Part shown: positions 19,001 to 22,936 of the stretch, piece after piece
How the letters are laid out: every line of letters starts with the position of its first letter
Position numbering within the stretch: the stretch's first letter is position 1
Source of the DNA: Tritrichomonas musculus
Taxonomy: Eukaryota; Parabasalia; Tritrichomonadida; Tritrichomonadidae
Direction of reading: 5' to 3'
DNA length: 22,936 bases
Assembly (NCBI GenBank): GCA_039105265.1
Contig: JAPFFF010000429.1
Span: 1 to 22,936, forward strand
Made by a program: the position numbers and the translations under genes
The notes under the pieces: generated by a model
The model's database searches: none
What the model was told of the DNA's origin: nothing
What the model saw: the letters and a program-made list of their open reading frames with translations, nothing else

Positions 19001-19797
19001 GTGTTCGTGGACGCAGCAACGAACACATCACTGGTGACTCTGCTTCTCTCAGACCAGATGTATGGTGGTGGGACGGTGACCAGCTGAAGATAGCTGAATT
19101 CACCATCCCATACGGAATGTTATCTGGCGATGATGATGAATCCACCTTAGTCATACGACGCAGAGAGAAGTTGAACAAGTACCAGAAGCTTGTCGATGAT
19201 TGCAGAAACCAGTTGAACTGCAATGTGTCGCTATTTGTGTTCATTGTCTCCTCCCTCGGTGCAATACCCGATGACACCATCAATGAACTCAAGAAAGTGA
19301 CAGTCACGACCAAAGACGCACTCAAACTTGCAGGGAGGATGGTAGCAGCCGCTTTACGGGAATCTATGATATTGTACATTGATACTAAGATTAAGAAGAG
19401 GGTTAACGACAACAATGAAGATGAAGATAACGATAACGATAACGATAATGGTAACGATTATGATAACGATGTTGAAAATGTTAATGTTCTTGATACTGAT
19501 GGTGACGATGATTCTAATGATCTCAATGATACTAGCTCCAATGTTACCGACGGGGAGTCCGCAGACGATGAGTACAACTCTGTCAACATCCTTGACGACG
19601 AAGAATGGCGGGAACTCATTGATGCAAGTGCGGATGTTGACAGGTCGGGCCCCCCGTCTGAGCTTGACACTACTGATGATGAAACTGACGTACTGGAAAA
19701 TCCAGGCACCACCCCACTATGGAACCAAACTCAAGGTGCCGACCCTGCCTCCGCTACCGAAGAGGAGGGAGTCCAACACTCCTCTTCTGAATTTTAG
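13033..19797 (+). CDS. E2 ORF: zinc-finger / reverse transcriptase / restriction-like endonuclease polyprotein
   Basis: 2254 aa, uninterrupted, with E1 domain positions shifted by -98 after the repeats. Twelve 18-aa repeats at 366-581; three C2H2 fingers starting at C755, C818 and C883; RT motif A D1472, motif C Y1571-A-D-D1574; CCHC from C1939; endonuclease PD2009-x12-E2022 followed by KxxKY; acidic tail two residues longer than in E1. The N-terminal third differs from E1 throughout, sharing short islands such as TEVLLQSGVHYNP and, from the first finger on, high similarity. From residue 1032 onward the proteins are almost identical. The fingers are expected to read the tRNA-Asn site in both, which fits their conservation. 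All catalytic residues are present. Confidence 0.93.
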   Translation: MLFCTTKPRFSELALDADSIDTKIDDFGGNFSDDDGNGTPEFRSFSPQISTVDSPFNINYNKLATSPISRHSREINSKTHQNGDQFAPNSTQSNTQPRYVPNVPHNLPAQYSLTDRISYPTEQRHPPVGPAPINIRSTSQSDSNVSPDFSDSEEFRSDAHQSDSTSRPNCARNLIVPNTQRTTEVLLQSGVHYNPTNPEGGQNPSWFVITSDPSLAARSPLSYLAKDKSVEGVLVARGQMIISNGQPILDRNRPAVPASDAELSQKVLLPETFVHPSTVPAVPFNFCSFPRSPFVSHVYNVLNSLAVSFSCNIGCNNHFTDFSNHMSVMNTNMFNVNNSNSFTNNSFINNNISNYNVSHNNVNLVHHSVDVDNQTVESTAHVAHHSVDVDNRVVASMAHVAHHSVDVDNQIVASTAHVVHHNVDVDNQIVKSTAHVAHHSVDVDYQTVKSTALVANHSVDVDNQIVKSTAHVAHHAVDVDNQTVKSTAHVAHHTVDVDNQTVKSTAHVAHHAVDVDNQIVKSTAHVAHHAVDVDNRVVASTAHVTHHNVDVDNQTVTSTAHITHHSVGVDDRVVTSTAHIDHHQVVTKEKLFTSVIEVPKFVFEINEKVVPLFTLSGNHSLLNTFSNNNFLGSRTNSLGTQTTSNSSGTSSVVSGAEEFTDAHSHSEHSDHSDDDNHGGSDDNPSSPVGDNVSIDWIVSELAGVKTKTDMKSLIDILQVANIDTSPFANVSDVDTPIILLMYQKDRWLGVGQFYCPCCDKTFPTCASLSFHLKSTHTTNNIPLEQAAFEYIVGRKLRWKIDSPHLPPDAFHYRTIHVCPCSDCDYLVSRANSLSSHMGSSHQDMEALKREVGVFWAMSILHAKKHRKLLVASDVYHDLHGSLCMKCKDFVGRDKATVKQHTNRSHPQANVEGHRVQAIDISISVNWLSPETDDDEIREANTDLERIKIVRSENRVTQDDERQMPVQPRADESVDLQVMEDRRRGEDSRRRRRQAGFIPANERLPEAHLHSVSSSSEEDTHTIDEHPAHPASASIVDIESCLSKAENWKSRCMKEDDDFVHLPKLWGDRLAKHRKKFEEVFNSEVKDVLNWYNEAINLSDSLEKSSRMLLCEGMISKIILILRKSIRKFVRSARRGSDKIRRPHSLETPIQMKSASKFIAGIELLHSRIHITDEDLDQPQRNVIADIKEKLVRFLSQAPLEFSQLLGSGDLDSIDGLIYDEHYDERMKFIRAKLEELEILNNSPSSLGYKKFLQKFYAEDAKRTLDWFVLNDDTPECVVPVEDFENVYGSSWSDAAALGDDPDGVYTLQRRISSNNSDELKSLILNEEAILKAVRSRSNLSAVGCDGISNGVWKVGGSVTATIIKNVLCCMLDTGLFPEVLKMNKTVMLFKKGDPDDAHSWRPITITPTIYRMLMCHISRSLQTLNSKHRFISPSQKGFMRIPAGAAEHATVVDEMIHDAARNQKSLYITTIDFSDAFGSVPHKLIKKNLTDIGFDLSFVKTIINSYRDSSTKIISNNRRSNSICFRKGVKQGCPLSPTLFNICIEPLLARLNACKEDGYHWLDSATTVQAYADDIIVFSDSEVGMKNLLSVVEHFCSYAGDMKINCKKCHAFTYIAHNGSRSVLNDNFTIAGGRIDNISIQNNTTYLGLPIACKSSQRKHHVFRRIEDMTKDVIRITSSALRFTQAVDAIKRFVIPKIDYELMANTAPTNCLSRLDELIRGKLSKMIDAAGIPTAWFYTTKNDGGLYIQKLTDRQKALTIRLYIALMESNDKSIRDMVKASDEAEIIFRDATIDLTSPFLHLKVKDNGALDAKRNRGTSNILARCVKALHDANMGLILKDDMFTLKDLNSNVTYDVNTSNVVKHIMKVMSDRYYSDLCQHKMRGHTFTTLKNSPLSNYFMKPNALMADSVVRFAIKARTNTLMTASLAAHRNPQMSNRCTRCGQIETLNHILNGCKRCKHKFTKRHDEVVKVLCKYLTEKKRVIVHCNQSVRGRSNEHITGDSASLRPDVWWWDGDQLKIAEFTIPYGMLSGDDDESTLVIRRREKLNKYQKLVDDCRNQLNCNVSLFVFIVSSLGAIPDDTINELKKVTVTTKDALKLAGRMVAAALRESMILYIDTKIKKRVNDNNEDEDNDNDNDNGNDYDNDVENVNVLDTDGDDDSNDLNDTSSNVTDGESADDEYNSVNILDDEEWRELIDASADVDRSGPPSELDTTDDETDVLENPGTTPLWNQTQGADPASATEEEGVQHSSSEF
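14128..14775 (+). repeat. 54-bp x 12 tandem repeat in the E2 ORF
   Basis: Twelve units encode variants of HHSVDVDNQTVESTAHVA to HHAVDVDNQIVKSTAHVA. The first units use GTC GAC where E1 mostly uses GTT GAC, and their partner bases change to match (GTCGA for GTCAA), keeping the hairpin. Later units are almost identical to E1 units although the flanking coding sequence has diverged, which suggests exchange between arrays. The last units and the following CATCATCAAGTAGTC are shared with E1. Confidence 0.9.
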
Positions 19798-19910
19798 GCA
19801 GATTTTTTTTATATTTATTGGGGCCCGCCCCTTTTATTTTATTGTGAGTGAATCATCACTCTCGTTTATTAGTATTTTATACTTACTCTAATGATTAATA
19901 AACGAATTTA
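19798..19910 (+). other. E2 3' UTR with hairpins
   Basis: Same as the E1 3' UTR apart from a slightly longer T/A run before GGGGCCCGCCCC. The GAGTGA-ATCA-TCACTC hairpin and the AATAAACGAATTTA tail are conserved. Confidence 0.55.
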
Positions 19911-19935
19911 CCACACGGGAGGAGATTTTTTTTTT
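19911..19935 (+). repeat. target site, copy 3 (E2/N1 junction)
   Basis: CCACACGGGAGGAGA followed by T10, one T longer than the other copies. Confidence 0.88.
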
Positions 19936-20787
19936 CATCTTTTTATTTTCGAGGTTTTGGTTAACTCTAGCTACATATTCGTGATCAGCACCTTCTACTG
20001 AGTCGATTGATACCACTCTTCTCGACTTTTCTCAAAATTTTCAAAACTGATTTCAATTATATTAGAACTCATATCACAAAGTCCGACCACTCGATATATC
20101 ACTCAGTTATACTACCTTAGTTCATTACAATTTATCAATCTCAGCTCTTAACGTTATACTTGTCATTCGATCAGAGATATATTCTTTAACCAAAATCTCA
20201 TTCTTTTACTCTTATGTTATTATTCTCCTCACTCTCATGTCGTTTATTCCTTCGATCACGCTGTTCTCAGACTCCTTACATCCTTATTCAATTTTTCTCA
20301 TCGCCTCATTTATCAGCGTTATACTTTTATGCTATTTTATTTATCCTTTGTACAGATCGAAGTAAAATAAATGTTTACGGAGTCATTTTTTTTTTACGAG
20401 GCCACTTGATGATTCTTATCTCTTCCGGGCCCTCAAGAGTGCTTGACGGCTGCCGATTAAACTTTGACGGATATTTATATCCTATTTAAGTTGCTATGGC
20501 TCAATGCGTCTATAGACTCAACGGATGGATGCCCATGAGATCCATTCAGACGACGATCATATGGCTTTCAATTGTTTATCGTCCATTATTCAATTAATAC
20601 TCATTCCCTCTCAATTAATTGAATATTTTTTTAATTGTTCTGTTGCTCCTTATGTTCAAGTTGGTCTCACTTTAAAGGTTTAAGCATACCTTTTTTTTCT
20701 TACAAAATTGCTTTTTTGATTGAAAGTTTTGCGAACTTTCGCTTCCTTTTTGCTTTCATGCATTTCTAACCGCTTTTAATAAACAAA
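19936..20787 (+). mobile_element. N1: short non-autonomous element of the same target family
   Basis: 852 bp between target copies 3 and 4. It begins CATCTTTTTATTTTCGAGG, like N2/N3. Its first 120 bp resemble the 5' coding start of E2 (compare ATTCGATTGATACC in E2 with GTCGATTGATACC in N1). The middle is homologous to N2 (TCAATCTCAGCTCTTAACG, CAGATCGAAGTAAA). The 3' part differs from N2 and has its own hairpin (GAAAGTT-TTGCG-AACTTTC, 20722-20740). It ends TTTTAATAAACAAA. No RT or endonuclease is present. The only long frames are low-complexity and unconvincing. It probably relies on proteins of E1/E2-type elements. Confidence 0.8.
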
Positions 20788-20811
20788 CCACACGGGAGGA
20801 GATTTTTTTTT
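20788..20811 (+). repeat. target site, copy 4 (N1/N2 junction)
   Basis: CCACACGGGAGGAGA plus T9, same as the native site. Confidence 0.9.
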
Positions 20812-21312
20812 CATTTTTATTTTCGAGGTTTACGCAGGCAATAACTAGATATTCGTAATCAGTGCACTGAGCTGATTCGTATGGTGCCCTCAGATCGATG
20901 TTTCGTCCGAATTTTCCAAACTGATTTCAATTATATGTAGGGTCACCTCACTAAGTCCGACCACTGGACTTACCACAATATTATACTGTTGTTTCTTATC
21001 TCATATTATCAATCTCAGCTCTTAACGTTATATCTTATACTCAATCAGTTATATGCAATCTCAAATATACCTCTCAAAACTTACTCTAATGTTATTATAC
21101 TCTTCCTTCTCACTTTGTTTATTCCAGTTTCCTTCGATCGCGCCTTTCTGTTCCCTCGGTTTCCTACTTTTCGTGACTCCATTCTCATTTTACAATTTCT
21201 CTCAATATTCTCAAATCTACAAGGCGTTATACAGTATGAAGACGATTCTCACGGACAGATCGAAGTAAATTGCTACTTATTTTTTACTCTTTTTGTTTAT
21301 TCTATTTTATAT

Positions 21313-21471
21313 ATGGAGTCATCTTTCAGTGAGTCTGCTTGTGATTTCAATGATCACACTGCCTTGATGAAAGAATCAAAAGACAGCAGTCAACAAGCGT
21401 CTACGGTAAAGGATCTCCGCAAGATGCTGCCTGACACATGTCGCGTGACTCTACTGAAGGGCGCTCAATGA
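21313..21471 (+). CDS. possible 52-aa ORF in N2
   Basis: ATG at 21313 starts MESSFSESACDFNDHTALMK and ends LLKGAQ before TGA. It lies in a longer open frame that runs back to about 20989 without another ATG, where composition is T-rich and unlike coding DNA. The 52-residue part is more balanced in composition. It differs at one residue from the N3 version (Phe5 to Tyr). I recognise no domain. It may be chance or a leftover coding fragment of a parental element. Confidence 0.25.
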   Translation: MESSFSESACDFNDHTALMKESKDSSQQASTVKDLRKMLPDTCRVTLLKGAQ

Positions 21472-21636
21472 GCCCGTTCGTTCTCTCATTTAAGTTCTTG
21501 TTCAATTGTTTTATCCGTTACTCATCGTTACTCATTGTTCCTCATTTTCAGATCTCAATCTGATATCCTCAATTACATTGTTACATTGTTTCAAGTTCTT
21601 TGTTCTTTAGACGAGTTGTTTTACATCAGACTCGGA

Positions 21637-21661
21637 AACCATCGCTGGTTGTAACACAACC
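21637..21661 (+). other. overlapping alternative hairpins in N2
   Basis: AACCA-TCGC-TGGTT (21637-21650) and GGTTGT-AAC-ACAACC (21647-21661) share the GGTT segment, so only one can form at a time. The same sequence is present in N3. It could be part of an RNA fold recognised by the mobilising protein. Confidence 0.35.
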
Positions 21662-21872
21662 CGTCCTCAGAATGATCTGTGTTGCTCAATGATCATTTTT
21701 TTGGCGACCGTTTATTCCAAGTCTGACTCATTACTTGAAGTCTTTTTGGACCTTTTAACTTCAAGTTTTACCTTTTTCCTTTTATTTTCCTTTTTTTCTT
21801 AAAGCTTATGCCTAGCTTTTTTTATTAATTGCTTAATCGCAAAACTCTTAAAGCATTTAATAAACATTTAAA

Positions 21873-21896
21873 CCACACGGGAGGAGATTTTTTTTT
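21873..21896 (+). repeat. target site, copy 5 (N2/N3 junction)
   Basis: CCACACGGGAGGAGA plus T9. This is the last copy in the window; the 3' flank of N3 is beyond the end. Confidence 0.9.
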
Positions 21897-22936
21897 CATT
21901 TTTATTTTCGAGGTTTACGCAGGCAATAACTAGATATTCGTAATCAGTGCACTGAGCTGATTCGTATGGTGCCCTCAGATCGATGTTTCGTCCGAATTTT
22001 CCAAACTGATTTCAATTATATGTAGGGTCACCTCACTAAGTCCGACCACTGGACTTACCACAATATTATTCTGTTGTTTCTTATCTCATATTATCAATCT
22101 CAGCTCTTAACGTTATATCTTATACTCAATCAGTTATATGCAATTTCAAATATACCTCTCAAAACTTACTCTAATGTTATTATACTCTTCCTTCTCACTT
22201 TGTTTATTCCAGTTTCCTTCGATCGCGCCTTTCTGTTCCCTCGGTTTCCTACTTTTCGTGACTCCATTCTCATTTTACAATTTCTCTCAATATTCTCAAA
22301 TCTACAAGGCGTTATACAGTATGAAGACGATTCTCACGGACAGATCGAAGTAAATTGCTACTTATTTTTTACTCTTTTTGTTTATTCTATTTTATATATG
22401 GAGTCATCTTACAGTGAGTCTGCTTGTGATTTCAATGATCACACTGCCTTGATGAAAGAATCAAAAGACAGCAGTCAACAAGCGTCTACGGTAAAGGATC
22501 TCCGCAAGATGCTGCCTGACACATGTCGCGTGACTCTACTGAAGGGCGCTCAATGAGCCCGTTCGTTCTCTCATTTAAGTTCTTGTTCAATTGTTTTATC
22601 CGTTACTCATCGTTACTCATTGTTCCTCATTTTCAGATCTCAATCTGATATCCTCAATTACATTGTTACATTGTTTCAAGTTCTTTGTTCTTTAGACGAG
22701 TTGTTTTACATCAGACTCGGAAACCATCGCTGGTTGTAACACAACCCGTCCTCAGAATGATCTGTGTTGCTCAATGATCATTTTCGGCGACCGTTTATTC
22801 CAAGTCTGACTCATTACTTGAAGTCTTTTTGGACCTTTTAACTTCAAGTTTTACCTTTTTCCTTTTATTTTCCTTTTTTTCTTAAAGCTTATGCCTAGCT
22901 TTTTTTATTAATTGCTTAATCGCAAAACTCTTAAAG
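21897..22936 (+). mobile_element. N3: short non-autonomous element, cut by the window end
   Basis: About 1040 bp visible. By eye it differs from N2 at only about four sites over 1 kb (for example TATTCTG for TATACTG near 22068, and TTTTCGGCG for TTTTTTTGGCG near 22783). The visible part ends about 22 bp short of where N2 meets its 3' target copy. Confidence 0.82.
22398..22556 (+). CDS. possible 52-aa ORF in N3
   Basis: Same small frame as in N2, starting MESSYSESACDF. The single nucleotide difference changes a residue, so there is no sign of purifying selection in this pair. Doubtful as a gene. Confidence 0.22.
   Translation: MESSYSESACDFNDHTALMKESKDSSQQASTVKDLRKMLPDTCRVTLLKGAQ

Larger units (their letters stand above)
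13022..19910 (+). mobile_element. E2: second autonomous tRNA-Asn-targeting RLE retrotransposon
   Basis: About 6.89 kb, flanked by target copies at 12998-13021 and 19911-19935. It has the same plan and orientation as E1. It is diverged from E1 upstream of about 16126 and nearly identical beyond it (about 17 single differences plus a 6-bp indel over 3.7 kb by eye). The ORF is intact. Lying further from the tRNA than E1, it should be the earlier insertion. Confidence 0.9.
20812..21872 (+). mobile_element. N2: short non-autonomous element
   Basis: 1061 bp, flanked by target copies 4 and 5. It begins CATTTTTATTTTCGAGG, giving TCATT at the T-run boundary, an Inr match. GTAATCAGTGCACTGAGCTG near 20896 resembles the E1 coding start (GAATCAGCAGAAGATGCTG). 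The 3' region holds the hairpin ACTTGAAGT/ACTTCAAGT (21733-21741 with 21758-21766) and AAAGCT/AGCTTT, and ends CATTTAATAAACATTTAAA. It has no RT. It is nearly identical to N3, so one of the two is a recent copy or they share a very recent source. Confidence 0.82.

Noticed and set aside
5829-19910. LTR retrotransposon, with the repeated junction sequence as terminal repeats
   Set aside because: The repeats are 24 bp, derived from the tRNA gene and present as a single native copy upstream. No protease, integrase or RNase H of LTR type is seen, and the RT and endonuclease motifs are those of RLE LINEs.
20214-20489. 91-codon ORF in N1
   Set aside because: Low-complexity Leu/Phe/Ser composition from T-rich DNA, not kept in the homologous part of N2/N3.

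Overview
The window looks like an AT-rich protist genome. A trichomonad (parabasalid) is the best guess. Supporting signs are very short distances between putative initiator motifs and ATGs, an Inr-like TCA(T)(A/T) at the start of several elements, a TAAA motif overlapping the stop codon of the host gene, and no introns needed to read the long genes. The standard genetic code fits. This taxonomic call is an inference.

Layout. (1) 1-3531 is AT-rich non-genic DNA with decayed small mobile elements: a 229-bp TA-flanked inverted-repeat element (1270-1498), and a 762-bp TA-flanked element (1650-2411) nested in one arm of a larger inverted repeat (about 1581-3355). Two short decayed coding-like stretches (585-986 and 2718-2975) are also present. 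(2) 3532-5529 on the minus strand is a host-type transglutaminase-like (KY-like) protein gene that has no ATG at its expected start. (3) 5745-5818 is a complete tRNA-Asn(GTT) gene with a T9 terminator. (4) From 5829 to the end of the window is a head-to-tail stack of five site-specific non-LTR retrotransposons, all in the same orientation as the tRNA. Two are full-length autonomous copies (E1 5829-12997 and E2 13022-19910) and three are short non-autonomous copies (N1 19936-20787, N2 20812-21872, N3 21897-window end).

Every junction in the stack carries the same target-site duplication: CCACACGGGAGGAGA followed by 9-10 T. This is the last 14 nt of the tRNA-Asn gene plus its Pol III terminator. 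Only the first copy belongs to an intact tRNA gene, so new insertions probably land next to the tRNA and push older ones downstream.

E1 and E2 each encode one uninterrupted protein (2350 and 2254 aa). Each has an array of 18-aa repeats, three C2H2-type zinc fingers, a reverse transcriptase with YADD, a CCHC knuckle, a restriction-like endonuclease (PD-x12-E with KxxKY) and a long acidic C-terminal tail. That is the R2/NeSL/CRE-type plan, but at roughly twice the size I expect for that group. E1 and E2 are nearly identical downstream of about 9227/16126 and clearly diverged upstream. The 54-bp repeat units encode a conserved hairpin whose arms co-vary. The short elements share the target, first bases, 3' tail motif and some 5' coding-derived sequence with E1/E2, and are probably mobilised in trans.

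The most notable system here is this tRNA-Asn-targeting RLE retrotransposon family with its dependent short elements.
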